Of a DNA stretch of 64,000 nucleotides, positions 26,749 through 36,248 are shown piece after piece (the stretch's first letter is position 1; every line of letters starts with the position of its first letter). The notes under the pieces were generated by a model. That model saw nothing but the letters and a program-made list of their open reading frames with translations, was not told the origin of the DNA and searched no databases. The position numbers and the translations under genes were made by a program. Source of the DNA: Alphaproteobacteria bacterium 46_93_T64 (GTDB lineage: Bacteria > Pseudomonadota > Alphaproteobacteria > Sneathiellales > Sneathiellaceae); contig MAAN01000017.1 in the NCBI GenBank assembly GCA_002163135.1, forward strand, positions 1 to 64,000, read 5' to 3'.

Positions 26749-27399
26749 TCAGAGCGTTCCGTACAAACGATCGCCGGCATCTCCGAGCCCTGGAACGATA
26801 TACGCTTTCTCGTTCAGTTTTTCATCCAAGCCTGCGACATACACTTTGATCTTTGGATGCGCATCCAGCATTACTTGCACACCTTCAGGCGCGGCAACAA
26901 GAGCCATAAAGCTGATGTTTTCCTCTTTAACGCCGTGTTCTAGCAAAATATCAACACCAGCAGCAGCGGTATATCCCGTGGCCAGCATCGGATCTACGAG
27001 AATGAACAAACGGTCACTGGCAGTTGGCAATTTTTTCAAATACTCCACCGGGCGCTGTGTTTCCGGATCACGATACATACCAATATGACCAACACGTGCG
27101 GCAGGCATTAGCTCCATAAGACCATCAGCCATACCTAGCCCTGCCCGCAAAATTGGAACAATCGCCGCTTTCTTTCCTTCCAGCACTGGTGCTGTCATCG
27201 GACAAATCGGCGTCACAATGTCTTCATCCTTCATAGGCAATTGCCGAGTAATTTCGTAGCCCATCAACAAAGCAATTTCTTTAAGCAACTGCCGGAACGT
27301 TTTTGTTGATGTGTCCTTATTCCGCATATGGCTGAGTTTGTGAACAATCAGCGGGTGATCGAGAATATGCAGATTTGGAAAACGTGGATCAATAGCCAT
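26749..27399 (-). CDS. upp: Uracil phosphoribosyltransferase
   Basis: Upp converts uracil and PRPP to UMP. The 216-residue protein has [24 protein letters not shown] (core [11 protein letters not shown]), [26 protein letters not shown], the PRPP-binding [18 protein letters not shown] and the uracil-binding [17 protein letters not shown] at the C-terminus. It would recover uracil produced by the deoA-type pyrimidine phosphorylase of the nucleoside operon downstream. It is followed by a strong terminator. Confidence 0.96.
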   Translation of the reverse strand: MAIDPRFPNLHILDHPLIVHKLSHMRNKDTSTKTFRQLLKEIALLMGYEITRQLPMKDEDIVTPICPMTAPVLEGKKAAIVPILRAGLGMADGLMELMPAARVGHIGMYRDPETQRPVEYLKKLPTASDRLFILVDPMLATGYTAAAGVDILLEHGVKEENISFMALVAAPEGVQVMLDAHPKIKVYVAGLDEKLNEKAYIVPGLGDAGDRLYGTL

Positions 27400-27550
27400 A
27401 GCAAAGCACCTGTCAGTGAATAATTTGTGCCAGAATATAGCCAGCGCGCGCTCTGCGGCAAGTTGTCTTTATGCCAATTATAAAAATAACTGGCTTCATC
27501 GGTGAAAATTGAATTAACTTCAAACAAAAACAAGGGATAGGAAATCACCC

Positions 27551-28654
27551 ATGGCACTCAAACTTCTGGAACTATCAGGGACACCGTACGAGCGTGGATT
27601 GAAACATGGCTCTGAAATGGCAACCAGTGTCGCTGCTAATATTCAAACCTATAAAAATCGGTTTTTGTTGGGCGGAGCCACGTCCACCCGAATTGATGCA
27701 GAAGCCCAGAAATGGAGCGAAAGACTACGCGCACATGACGCTGAGTATTTCGAGGAAATGACAGGCATTGCTGACGGTGCTTGCGTTAAATTATCCGATA
27801 TTAGCATGTTGAATGCCCGATATGAGCTTTCCTATACGCTTTACACAAATGAAGCAGCTGCCGCAAATGATGTTCCAAGTCATGAACCAGAAGGGTGTAC
27901 AGCCTTTGGTATCCAGCCCGAATACACAGCAAATGGACATACCATAATTGGCCAAAATTGGGACTGGCTGGAAGGTCTACTTGGGAATGTCTGCCTGTTG
28001 CGGGTTAGATCCGATGAACATCCAGATTATATGCTGCTCACTCAAGCGGGTATAGTTTCTGGCATGTTTGGGTTTAATGAGCATGGAATTGGTCTCTGCG
28101 TAAACGGTCTTTCCTCAAAAGGGGATGGGGCTGAACTGCATCACCGACCGTTCCACATGAGGGTTCGGGATATTATGCGAAGCACAATGATCTCTGATGC
28201 GTTGAAAGTCATCTTCTCCACCGATCGTGTCTGCTCCACCAACTGGTTGCTGGCACAAAAGGGCGGGGAAGTTCTTGATATCGAAAGCTCTGGAAAGGTC
28301 ACCCATACCTTATATCCAGAAAACGGCCTGATCACCCACGGGAATCACTTCATCAATAGGACAGGGATCGAGAGCGAGTTCGAAAGAATAGCACCTTGCA
28401 GCTTGTATCGAACCCCAAGACTGGCGCGCCTCATTCGTCAAAACAGTCAAAAATGGGACACAGATCATTTAAAAACATGCTTGCAGGACAAATTCGGGTT
28501 TCCAAAAGCGATCTGCCGCTCTGCAAACTCAGCTGATCCGGTGGAAGCCAGAACAGTAACCGTTACGTCTGTTATTATGGATCTGGACAATTTAACAATG
28601 GATATTACGGATGGGCCACCAGATTCAGCTGAATACGAACGTTTTCAATTATGA
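27551..28654 (+). CDS. C45-family (acyl-CoA:6-APA acyltransferase-like) autoproteolytic hydrolase
   Basis: A 367-residue Ntn-hydrolase homologue of the C45/AAT family. Family members are made as proenzymes, cleave themselves before an internal Cys, and then act on amide bonds. Here the candidate nucleophile is Cys116 in EPEGCTAFGIQ, preceded by about 115 residues of pro-region (YERGLKHGSEM at the N-terminus), followed by the characteristic IIGQNWDW and GMFGFNEHGIGLCVNGLSS. It stands alone, divergent from upp. Bacterial substrates are mostly unknown; N-acyl amides are plausible. Confidence 0.85.
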   Translation: MALKLLELSGTPYERGLKHGSEMATSVAANIQTYKNRFLLGGATSTRIDAEAQKWSERLRAHDAEYFEEMTGIADGACVKLSDISMLNARYELSYTLYTNEAAAANDVPSHEPEGCTAFGIQPEYTANGHTIIGQNWDWLEGLLGNVCLLRVRSDEHPDYMLLTQAGIVSGMFGFNEHGIGLCVNGLSSKGDGAELHHRPFHMRVRDIMRSTMISDALKVIFSTDRVCSTNWLLAQKGGEVLDIESSGKVTHTLYPENGLITHGNHFINRTGIESEFERIAPCSLYRTPRLARLIRQNSQKWDTDHLKTCLQDKFGFPKAICRSANSADPVEARTVTVTSVIMDLDNLTMDITDGPPDSAEYERFQL

Positions 28655-29254
28655 TCAATCGGTCCCGTTTTTAAGCCGCTGTCCGAGCACATGTCCCAAA
28701 CCGTCTGCGATCATGGCAGTATTGGACTGCAACAGTTCAATGACGCAATTCCGATCGCAGCTGGGCGGGGCAACGAAGTAGTTTGGAACAGGTAAAGCAA
28801 AACGTGCAAGTACATCGCTATTTTCAACACGCAACATTCGACCGCGAATTTCAACGTTAATCTGTGTACCACTTTCCAATAGGACCATATTCGCCACAAT
28901 TTGAACGATAGCCACATAATCAATTACGACGGCATGATCTCTAATTTTGTTTTCTTTTCTCAATCCCGAAAGAAGTTGCTCATCCTCCTGCTCGAGTGAA
29001 GGCTGATCACCTGCCCCGCCAAGGCCTGCAGTTTCTGTCGTTTGAAACCCAGCTTTCTGTATATGTTTTGAGATACGATCAACCACATCCCGATAAAGTG
29101 TGGAAGTAATGTCGCCTTGATCGCTGTTATCAAAGCTAATGATCAGCACCGTTTTCTGTTCAGCGTATACAGGCGCAGTGAACCCCCACGCCAAGCAGAT
29201 TAAGATACCGGCAACACTAAAAGAGCGCTTCACATTATCCCCGACATTTCGCAT
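28655..29254 (-). CDS. Exported protein of unknown function
   Basis: A 199-residue protein with a signal peptide (hydrophobic core VAGILICLAWGF, likely cleavage after VYA at about residue 31) and a mature alpha/beta part with TVLIISFDNSDQGDITSTLY, a helical middle and QINVEIRGRMLRVENSDVLARF. Two cysteines close together near residue 168 (PSCDRNCVIEL) could form a disulfide in the periplasm. It abuts the C45 gene tail to tail without any gap. Not recognised as a known family. Confidence 0.7.
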   Translation of the reverse strand: MRNVGDNVKRSFSVAGILICLAWGFTAPVYAEQKTVLIISFDNSDQGDITSTLYRDVVDRISKHIQKAGFQTTETAGLGGAGDQPSLEQEDEQLLSGLRKENKIRDHAVVIDYVAIVQIVANMVLLESGTQINVEIRGRMLRVENSDVLARFALPVPNYFVAPPSCDRNCVIELLQSNTAMIADGLGHVLGQRLKNGTD

Positions 29255-29315
29255 CTCGTCCTCAAAGTATTTCAGTGACAGTCAACGAATCTCAATAATG
29301 GTAACTTACAAATTG

Positions 29316-29501
29316 TTACTTTTTTCCAGATTTTGCTGACTTTGAGGCAATTTTGGTTGCAATTTTTTCTTCAAGCCACTGAGAATAAGCTTCAATTCCC
29401 ATTCGTTTTAATTTCTTTGAATTTGCGAATCCTCTTTTGCCGTTTAATTGTTCAGCGACCAGCGCCTTCAGATTCACTGTTTCTTGACCGGATTTTGCCA
29501 T
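29316..29501 (-). CDS. Small basic protein of unknown function
   Basis: A 61-residue Lys-rich protein (KALVAEQLNGKRGFANSKKL, tail of Lys/Ser repeats). The start ATG at 29501 has AGGAC about 8 bases upstream, which supports real translation. It has no signal peptide. Possibly a nucleic-acid-binding or ribosome-associated small protein; that is speculation. The flanking gaps on each side are non-coding. Confidence 0.6.
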   Translation of the reverse strand: MAKSGQETVNLKALVAEQLNGKRGFANSKKLKRMGIEAYSQWLEEKIATKIASKSAKSGKK

Positions 29502-29639
29502 TGTTTTGTCCTATTATTATCTGAATTCAACTCAATTTATCTATTTGCCACAATTATTTACAATGTTGCAGCGAAATTTTACCAAATAGCTAGTGAATTC
29601 TACCGGAGACTTTTATACTTTCCATTCACCTAACATAGC

Positions 29640-29655
29640 TTGACCAAATGGTCAG
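29640..29655 (+). promoter_or_regulatory. RutR-type operator over the nucleoside operon promoter
   Basis: TTGACCAAATGGTCAG matches the RutR consensus TTGACCA-N2-TGGTCAA in every defined base but the last. RutR is a TetR-family repressor that releases DNA on binding uracil or thymine. The first half could also be the -35 box (TTGACC), with TGTTAG 16 bases later as -10, so binding would block the promoter. The site lies 75-90 bases before the BMP start; an AGGGAGAAA ribosome site follows. Confidence 0.72.
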
Positions 29656-29729
29656 GTTTTGTGTTAGTTTGTGTCTACGGGGAAAAATATTGTTGAATTG
29701 TTCAATTTATGAACAGGGAGAAATAAAGA

Positions 29730-30716
29730 ATGTTCAAGCAAATTAAGCTCGCGGCTATTGCGGCTACAGTCGTTGCAGCAGCTGGCGTTGCCAACGCTGC
29801 CGAATTCAAACCAGCCATTGTTTTCGATATGGGCGGTAAATTCGACAAATCCTTTAACGAAGCTGCGTTCAACGGCGCAGAAGAGTTTAAAAAAGGATCC
29901 GGCATCGATTACATGGAATTTGAGGTAACTCAAGTATCCCAACGTGAACAAGCAATGAAGCGGATGGCCAAAAAAGGTGCCACTATCATCGTTGCCATGG
30001 GCTTTGCGCAAGCGTCTGCTGTTGAAAAAGCAGCAAAAGCAAATCCAGATACAAAATTCACAATCATTGATATGGTTGTAGATCTTCCAAATGTTCAATC
30101 AATTGTGTTCAAAGAACATGAAGGTTCTTTCCTTGTTGGCATGGCTGCAGCCTTATCTAGTAAAACAGGTAAAGTTGGTTTTGTTGGCGGTATGGACATT
30201 CCATTAATTCGCAAATTTGCTCTTGGTTATGTAGAAGGCGCGAAATACGCAAAATCAGGCACTGAAGTTTTTCAAAACATGACCGGCACAACTCCTTCCG
30301 CTTGGAACGACCCAACTAAGGGCGGCGAGCTTGCAAGAAGTCAATTTGATCGCGGCGCAGACGTTGTTTTTGCAGCAGCTGGCGGTACAGGCATCGGTGT
30401 ATACCAAGCAGCAAAAGATAGCGGTAAATTTGCTATCGGCGTTGACAGCAACCAAAACTATATGCACCCGGGCACCATGCTGACATCTATGACAAAGCGC
30501 GTTGATGTTGCAGTTAAAGAAGCATTTGCAACTGCAAAAGCGGGTACTTGGCAAGCTGGCATCAAGGTTCTTGGCCTAAAAGAAGGCGGTGTTGGATATG
30601 CTGTAGATGAGCACAATAAAGGCGTTCTGTCTGCTGACGTAGTTGCTAAACTCGAAAAAGCACGCGCTGACATCATCTCTGGCAAACTTAAAGTTACCAA
30701 CTACATGTCTAAATAA
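29730..30716 (+). CDS. BMP-family nucleoside ABC transporter substrate-binding protein
   Basis: A 328-residue periplasmic binding protein of the PnrA/BmpA family, which binds purine and pyrimidine nucleosides. Signal peptide with probable cleavage after VANA (residue 24), then VFDMGGKFDKSFNEAAFNGAEEF, VKEHEGSFLVGMAAALSS-like FKEHEGSFLVGMAAALSSK, and GGMDIPLIRKFALGYVEGAKY plus AAGGTGIGVYQAA, GVDSNQNYMHPGTMLTSMTK, all typical. First gene of the transport-catabolism operon, 22 bp before the ATPase. Confidence 0.93.
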   Translation: MFKQIKLAAIAATVVAAAGVANAAEFKPAIVFDMGGKFDKSFNEAAFNGAEEFKKGSGIDYMEFEVTQVSQREQAMKRMAKKGATIIVAMGFAQASAVEKAAKANPDTKFTIIDMVVDLPNVQSIVFKEHEGSFLVGMAAALSSKTGKVGFVGGMDIPLIRKFALGYVEGAKYAKSGTEVFQNMTGTTPSAWNDPTKGGELARSQFDRGADVVFAAAGGTGIGVYQAAKDSGKFAIGVDSNQNYMHPGTMLTSMTKRVDVAVKEAFATAKAGTWQAGIKVLGLKEGGVGYAVDEHNKGVLSADVVAKLEKARADIISGKLKVTNYMSK

Positions 30717-30738
30717 GTTCGTTAAGTAGAATATCATT

Positions 30739-32307
30739 ATGACGACTGAAAGTCCGGCGCTTGAACTGCGTCGTGTCAATAAGTGGTTTGGTCCGGTTCA
30801 CGCGAATAAGGATATTTCCTTATCCGTGAACCGCGGCACCATCCACGGGATTATCGGCGAAAATGGTGCTGGTAAATCCACTCTCATGAGTATCGTTTAC
30901 GGCTTTTACCAAGCCGATGAGGGTGAAATCCTAATCAATGGCCAAACGTGCCATATTGACAACCCACAGGCCTCCATTGAGGCTGGCATCGGTATGGTTC
31001 ATCAGCATTTCATGCTGGTTGATACCTTCACCGTTCTTGAAAATATTATCCTTGGCGTAGAAGGTGGCGCCCGGCTGGGAGAGGGACTTGCGAAAGCACG
31101 TCTGGAACTTGCCCGCCTCGAAAAAGAATACAGTCTTGAAGTGGATGTAGACGCTCTTGTTGGCGACTTGCCCGTAGGCCTACGTCAACGCGTTGAGATT
31201 CTAAAAGCGCTCTATCGCGGTGCAGAAATTCTTATTCTGGATGAGCCAACTGGCGTTTTAACCCCGCAAGAAGCGGATCATCTATTTAGAATTCTAAACA
31301 CTCTTCGAGATCAGGGAAAAACGGTTATCCTCATAACTCACAAACTGCGTGAGATTATGGCGATTACTGACAATGTTTCCGTTATGCGACGCGGCGAAAT
31401 GGTCGCTCATGTGGGTACAAATGAAACCAGCCGCGAACATCTGGCTGAACTCATGGTCGGCAGAAGCGTCCTCCTGCAAGTGGAAAAATCAGAGGCTCAA
31501 CCCGGCAATGCGCTTATGAACGTTGTCGGTATTAATTTCATCGATGCCGATGGCGTAAAGCGCTTGAAAGACATAAATCTCGAAATTAAGGCAGGCGAAA
31601 TTCTGGGTATCGCCGGTGTCTCCGGTAACGGCCAGTCAGAACTTCTTGAAATTCTGGGCGGCACGGTTACGCCCACCAGCGGCAGCATCCTTTACAAGGG
31701 TGAAGATATAACCAAATCCGATAAGTTCAACGCACGTGATTTACGGAAAATTGGCTTGGGGCATGTCCCGGAAGACCGCCATAGAGCGGGCCTCGTTCTT
31801 CCCTTCACAGCGCATGAGAACACCATTTTAGGCTACCACGACGCTGCAGAGTATAATCGCGGAACGACGTTGGATAAGGCGGCGATGATAGAGACTTGCG
31901 AAAGTCACATTGAAAAATTTGATATACGTCCCCCTAATCCAAATCTAAAGGCCTCCGGTTTTTCAGGTGGTAATCAACAGAAACTGGTTCTTGCCCGCGA
32001 AATGGAGCAAAACCCAGATGTGCTCCTCGTTGGGCAACCGACTCGCGGTGTAGATATTGGCGCCATTGAATTTATCCACAAACAATTGATCCAAATGCGT
32101 GACGCAGGCAAAGCCATTCTCATGGTGTCTGTTGAAATCGAAGAAGTCATGTCCTTGTCAGACCGCATCGCAGTCATGTTTGACGGCTTCATTGTTGGGG
32201 AATTGGACGCAAAAGACGCAACCGAAACCAAATTGGGACTAATGATGGCCGGAATACAAGATGACGCTGATCCATCATCTGCCAAAAACAAAGAGGTTGC
32301 AGAGTAA
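30739..32307 (+). CDS. Nucleoside ABC transporter ATP-binding protein (two ABC modules)
   Basis: A 522-residue double ATPase of the sugar/nucleoside (RbsA, YufO) type. Module 1 (about 5-250): Walker A GENGAGKST, Walker B ILILDEPTGVL. Module 2 (about 255-505): Walker A-like GVSGNGQSE, signature SGGNQQKLVLAREM, Walker B-like VLLVGQPTRGVDIG. The divergent second Walker A and the GQPTRGVD form are normal in this family. It energises nucleoside uptake together with the two permeases and overlaps permease 1 by one base (TAATG). Confidence 0.94.
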   Translation: MTTESPALELRRVNKWFGPVHANKDISLSVNRGTIHGIIGENGAGKSTLMSIVYGFYQADEGEILINGQTCHIDNPQASIEAGIGMVHQHFMLVDTFTVLENIILGVEGGARLGEGLAKARLELARLEKEYSLEVDVDALVGDLPVGLRQRVEILKALYRGAEILILDEPTGVLTPQEADHLFRILNTLRDQGKTVILITHKLREIMAITDNVSVMRRGEMVAHVGTNETSREHLAELMVGRSVLLQVEKSEAQPGNALMNVVGINFIDADGVKRLKDINLEIKAGEILGIAGVSGNGQSELLEILGGTVTPTSGSILYKGEDITKSDKFNARDLRKIGLGHVPEDRHRAGLVLPFTAHENTILGYHDAAEYNRGTTLDKAAMIETCESHIEKFDIRPPNPNLKASGFSGGNQQKLVLAREMEQNPDVLLVGQPTRGVDIGAIEFIHKQLIQMRDAGKAILMVSVEIEEVMSLSDRIAVMFDGFIVGELDAKDATETKLGLMMAGIQDDADPSSAKNKEVAE

Positions 32308-33425
32308 TGTCAGAACAATCCGCAAAATTCGGAACCCCTGCAAAAGTACCTGCATGGGTTAATCTGGCCTTGATTCCATTTGTTAATCTCATGGCCGCAT
32401 TCTTCATCTCGGGCATCGTCATCTTCATCGTTGGCGACAATCCGTTTCAAGCGCTGGAAGTACTGGTATACGGTGCCTTCGGATATGCTGACGCTATCGG
32501 TTACACCCTCTATTATACGACCAACTTCATTTTCACTGGACTTGCTGTTGCGATCGCATTTCATTGCGGCCTGTTCAACATTGGTGCGGAGGGACAGGCA
32601 CTGATGAGTGGCCTTGGTGTTGGTTTGGCCGCACTTTATCTGGACTTTCTTCCCTTCTGGTTGGTTATTCCAATTGCGATATTCGCCGCTGCTTTATTCG
32701 GCGCTTTTTGGGCAGCAGTGCCGGGCTATCTGCAAGCAAAACGCGGCAGCCATATCGTTATCACAACGATCATGTTCAATTTCATCGCAGCGTCCATTAT
32801 GACATATATGCTGGTTGAAATTTTGATTGCACCTGGCGGTCAGTCACCAGAAAGCCGTGAATTTGAAGCCGTCACTTGGCTTCCCTTCTTCCACGATTTT
32901 TTACCAATCCCTGAAACCCCGCTCAACATTTCATTCATTTTTGCATTACTACTGAGCGCTGCCTTTTATTATTTCGTTTGGCACACTCGCTGGGGCTACG
33001 AAATCAGAGTAGTTGGTCAAAACGAAACAGCCGCAAAATACGCAGGGATTTCCCCGGCAAAAAACATTGTGCTCGCAATGTTCATATCCGGTGCTCTTGC
33101 TGGATTTGTTGGCGTAAACGAAGTACTTGGTGTGCACCATAGGTTAATTCTCGACTTCACTGGCGGCTTTGGTTTTGTCGGAATTGCTGTTGCCTTGATG
33201 GGCCGAAATCATCCAGTTGGGATCTTTATTGCAGCACTTCTTTTTGGCGCCCTCTATCAAGGTGGGTCCGAGCTTGCTTTTGAAATGAAATCCATTAACC
33301 GCGAGATGGTGATCGTAATTCAGGGCCTGATTATCCTGTTCTCTGGAGCATTGGAGCATATGTTCCGTCCCAAGATCGAGGCTTTCTTCAAGCGCAAGAG
33401 TACAACTCAAGTTGCGGAGGCCTAG
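32307..33425 (+). CDS. Nucleoside ABC transporter permease 1
   Basis: A 372-residue inner-membrane permease of the BPD_transp_2 (YufP-like) family with eight to ten hydrophobic helices. Family marks include FHCGLFNIGAEGQALMSG, LQAKRGSHIVITTIMFNFIA and the cytoplasmic contact loop GYEIRVVGQNETAAKYAGIS. It pairs with the next gene to form the translocation pore for nucleosides delivered by the BMP protein. The C-terminal tail is longer and charged, as is common. Confidence 0.93.
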   Translation: MSEQSAKFGTPAKVPAWVNLALIPFVNLMAAFFISGIVIFIVGDNPFQALEVLVYGAFGYADAIGYTLYYTTNFIFTGLAVAIAFHCGLFNIGAEGQALMSGLGVGLAALYLDFLPFWLVIPIAIFAAALFGAFWAAVPGYLQAKRGSHIVITTIMFNFIAASIMTYMLVEILIAPGGQSPESREFEAVTWLPFFHDFLPIPETPLNISFIFALLLSAAFYYFVWHTRWGYEIRVVGQNETAAKYAGISPAKNIVLAMFISGALAGFVGVNEVLGVHHRLILDFTGGFGFVGIAVALMGRNHPVGIFIAALLFGALYQGGSELAFEMKSINREMVIVIQGLIILFSGALEHMFRPKIEAFFKRKSTTQVAEA

Positions 33426-33428
33426 GGA

Positions 33429-34400
33429 ATGGAAGAGTTTCAAATTTTCATAACCTTGATGGACGCAACCTTCCGTGTTGCAACACCGCTTATATTGGCT
33501 GCAATGGCCGGAATGTTTTCTGAACGCTCCGGCGTGGTTGATATCGGCCTTGAAGGTAAAATGTTGGGCGCCGCATTTGCGGCCGCCACTATCGCCAGCA
33601 TTTCTGGATCTGCATGGGTAGGGCTTGGAGCCGGAATTATCACTTCCTTCTCACTATCAATGTTGCATGCCTATGCTTGTGTCACGCACAAGGGTAATCA
33701 GGTCGTCTCCGGAATGGCCATCAACATTATGGTGGCAGGGCTTGCTCCAACACTGGCTTTTGCTTGGTTCAGAATGGGTGGGCAAACACCCGCACTTAAA
33801 GGTGACGAACGTTTCCAGTCGCTTACTCTTCCGTTTGCTGACGCCGTAAGAGATATTCCTGTAATTGGATATACCTACGCGGAACTCATTTCCGGCCACA
33901 ACATCATAGTTTACATGGCAGCTGCGTCTGTTCCCATAAGTGCGTGGGTCCTTTTTCGCACTCGATTTGGACTTCGCGTCCGTGCCGTGGGGGAAAACCC
34001 CCATGCCGTTGACACAGCTGGCATTTCTGTAAATGCAATACGCTATCAAGCATTAGCAGTGACAGGACTGCTTTGCGGCATTGGCGGATCATACCTTTCA
34101 ACGGCACACGGGGCCGCGTTTATTCGCGATATGACCGCGGGTAAGGGCTATCTTGCCTTGGCCGCTCTGATCTTTGGTAAATGGAAACCACTTCCCACTT
34201 TACTTGCATGTCTTTTGTTCGCATTTACAGATGCGGTACAGGTCCGCTTGCAAGGGGTTGATTTGCCAATTGTCGGTGTTATCCCTGTACAGTTCATTCA
34301 AGCATTACCATATGTCTTAACTGTATTGCTATTGGCTGGTTTCGTTGGAAAAGCTAACCCGCCAAAAGCCATTGGCGAACCTTACATCAAGGAAAGATAA
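33429..34400 (+). CDS. Nucleoside ABC transporter permease 2
   Basis: A 323-residue inner-membrane permease, YufQ-like. The N-terminus contains RVATPLILAAMAGMFSERSGVVDIGLEG, which is the hallmark of this subfamily (core FSERSGVVDIGLEG), and FGLRVRAVGENPHAVDTAGI is the ATPase-contact loop. Helices fill most of the remaining sequence. It follows permease 1 after 3 bp and overlaps the phosphorylase gene by one base. Confidence 0.93.
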   Translation: MEEFQIFITLMDATFRVATPLILAAMAGMFSERSGVVDIGLEGKMLGAAFAAATIASISGSAWVGLGAGIITSFSLSMLHAYACVTHKGNQVVSGMAINIMVAGLAPTLAFAWFRMGGQTPALKGDERFQSLTLPFADAVRDIPVIGYTYAELISGHNIIVYMAAASVPISAWVLFRTRFGLRVRAVGENPHAVDTAGISVNAIRYQALAVTGLLCGIGGSYLSTAHGAAFIRDMTAGKGYLALAALIFGKWKPLPTLLACLLFAFTDAVQVRLQGVDLPIVGVIPVQFIQALPYVLTVLLLAGFVGKANPPKAIGEPYIKER

Positions 34401-35269
34401 TGTCACTCAATCCATATGTGGCGTCTGAGTTTATTCAAAACAGCGCCCCGGGTTTCAAACCTCGCGTCGGGATCGTACTTGGTTCCGGGCTTGGCGGTTT
34501 GGCCGATAAAATTGACGCTGTTGCCAGTATTCCGTTCTCGGACATCCCAGATTTCCCCCAGTCTACAGTTGAGGGACATGAAGGCCGTTTAATACTGGGC
34601 CGTCTCGGTGGCATGCCTGTTATTTGCATGCAAGGCCGTATACATCTGTATGAAGGCGGCGATCCGCAAGATCTTGCTGTCCCTGTTCGCGTAATGAAGC
34701 TTCTAGGAATTGAAATCCTGTTGGTGACAAATGCGGCAGGTAGTTTCCATGAAGATGTTGGGCCCGGACGTTTGATGTTGATTTCTGATCATATCAATTT
34801 CACTGGACGCAATCCCCTCATCGGAGAAAATGACGACCGTTTTGGCCCTCGTTTCTTCTCAATGGAAGAAGCGTATGATCCTATTTTACGCGCACACATG
34901 AAAGCCGTCGCCAAGGAATTGGATATTGAATTGAGTGAGGGGGTTTACCTTCACTATCTCGGCCCTAATTTTGAAACACCAGCTGAAATTAATGCGTTTA
35001 AGATACTTGGTGCGGATGCCGTAGGAATGTCGACAACACCAGAAGTTCTGGTCGCCCGTCATACAGGATTGCGTGTTGTCGCAATCTCCAACATTACGAA
35101 CCTTGTTGCAGGCTTGAGTAAAACCAAGCTCAGCCATGAACAAACACTGGAATGTGCAAAGCTTGCTGCAGGTGATTTGGAGAAGCTGGTAGTCATATTC
35201 CTTGAGACCCTGAAACGAGAATTGTTAAAAGCCCATATAACGGAGAAGAGCAATGGCGACGATCAGTAA
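34400..35269 (+). CDS. Purine nucleoside phosphorylase (trimeric, inosine/guanosine type)
   Basis: This 289-residue enzyme phosphorolyses inosine, guanosine and their deoxy forms to base and (deoxy)ribose 1-phosphate. Typical segments: GIVLGSGLGGLADKI (phosphate site), STVEGHEGRLILGR, CMQGRIHLYEGGD, LLVTNAAGSFHEDVGPGRLM, YLGPNFETPAEINAF and VGMSTTPEVLVARH, with the purine-binding Asn in ITNLVAGLS. The product sugar phosphates feed DeoB and DeoC encoded downstream. It overlaps deoC by 17 nt. Confidence 0.93.
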   Translation: MSLNPYVASEFIQNSAPGFKPRVGIVLGSGLGGLADKIDAVASIPFSDIPDFPQSTVEGHEGRLILGRLGGMPVICMQGRIHLYEGGDPQDLAVPVRVMKLLGIEILLVTNAAGSFHEDVGPGRLMLISDHINFTGRNPLIGENDDRFGPRFFSMEEAYDPILRAHMKAVAKELDIELSEGVYLHYLGPNFETPAEINAFKILGADAVGMSTTPEVLVARHTGLRVVAISNITNLVAGLSKTKLSHEQTLECAKLAAGDLEKLVVIFLETLKRELLKAHITEKSNGDDQ

Positions 35270-36239
35270 GCTGGCCCCCACCAGCCACGCCCATGCCCGC
35301 AACCCCGGCCTGCCTTTTGATGCTGAAGCCGTAGAAGATATCCATGTGAATTTGAGTGCTGTTGAACGGCGTGCAAGTACGCTCGGTGGCAGGCGTTCAG
35401 TAAAAAAGGACTATCAAGCCGCATGGTTATTAAAAGCCATTTCCTGCATTGATCTTACGACTTTAAGCGGCGACGACACCGCTGGTCGCGTTAAACGATT
35501 GTGTGCAAAAGCGCGGCAACCTGTACGTCCCGATATTCTTGAAAGCTTGGGCATGAGCGAAAGGGGCCTAACCACTGGCGCTGTCTGTGTATACCACACC
35601 ATGGTAGAAACTGCTGTTAAGGCGCTTGATGGATCGGGTATTCCTGTGGCCGCAGTGTCGACTGGTTTTCCAGCAGGGCTCAGCCCGTTTGAACTCCGTG
35701 TTAAGGAAATTGAGGCCTCAGTTGCGGCAGGCGCCGAAGAGATTGATATTGTTATTACTCGCGGTCATGCCCTGACAGGTAATTGGCAAGCCTTATACAA
35801 TGAAATCAAAGCTTTCCGTGAAGCCTGCGGCGAAGCTCATTTGAAGACAATCTTGGGAACCGGTGAATTGGTAACCCTTAGAAATGTGGCAAAAGCCAGC
35901 ATGATTGCAATGATGGCTGGTGCCGATTTCATTAAGACCTCGACCGGAAAAGAAAGCGTAAATGCAACTCTTCCCGTGAGTCTCGTGATGATCCGTGCCA
36001 TTCGTGCCTACGAAGAAATGACCGGCATTAAAATTGGCTACAAACCAGCTGGCGGCGTGAGTGCCGCCAAAGACGTACTGGGCTACCAATTCATGATGAA
36101 GGAAGAACTTGGCACCGAGTGGCTTCAACCAGATTTATTCCGCATTGGTGCCTCCAGCCTACTTGGAGACATTGAACGTCAACTTGAACACCACGTCACC
36201 GGCCGTTATTCCGCCGATTTCCGCCATCCAATGGCGTGA
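35253..36239 (+). CDS. deoC: Deoxyribose-phosphate aldolase
   Basis: DeoC splits 2-deoxyribose 5-phosphate into acetaldehyde and glyceraldehyde 3-phosphate. At 328 residues it is the long form, with about 60 extra N-terminal residues. The catalytic residues lie in SCIDLTTLSGDD, GAEEIDIVITRG, and the Schiff-base Lys in ADFIKTSTGKES; the second Lys is in GYKPAGGVSAA. It ends 9 bp before the aldehyde dehydrogenase, which would consume the acetaldehyde. Confidence 0.95.
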   Translation: MATISKLAPTSHAHARNPGLPFDAEAVEDIHVNLSAVERRASTLGGRRSVKKDYQAAWLLKAISCIDLTTLSGDDTAGRVKRLCAKARQPVRPDILESLGMSERGLTTGAVCVYHTMVETAVKALDGSGIPVAAVSTGFPAGLSPFELRVKEIEASVAAGAEEIDIVITRGHALTGNWQALYNEIKAFREACGEAHLKTILGTGELVTLRNVAKASMIAMMAGADFIKTSTGKESVNATLPVSLVMIRAIRAYEEMTGIKIGYKPAGGVSAAKDVLGYQFMMKEELGTEWLQPDLFRIGASSLLGDIERQLEHHVTGRYSADFRHPMA

Positions 36240-36248
36240 GGAAAAAAC

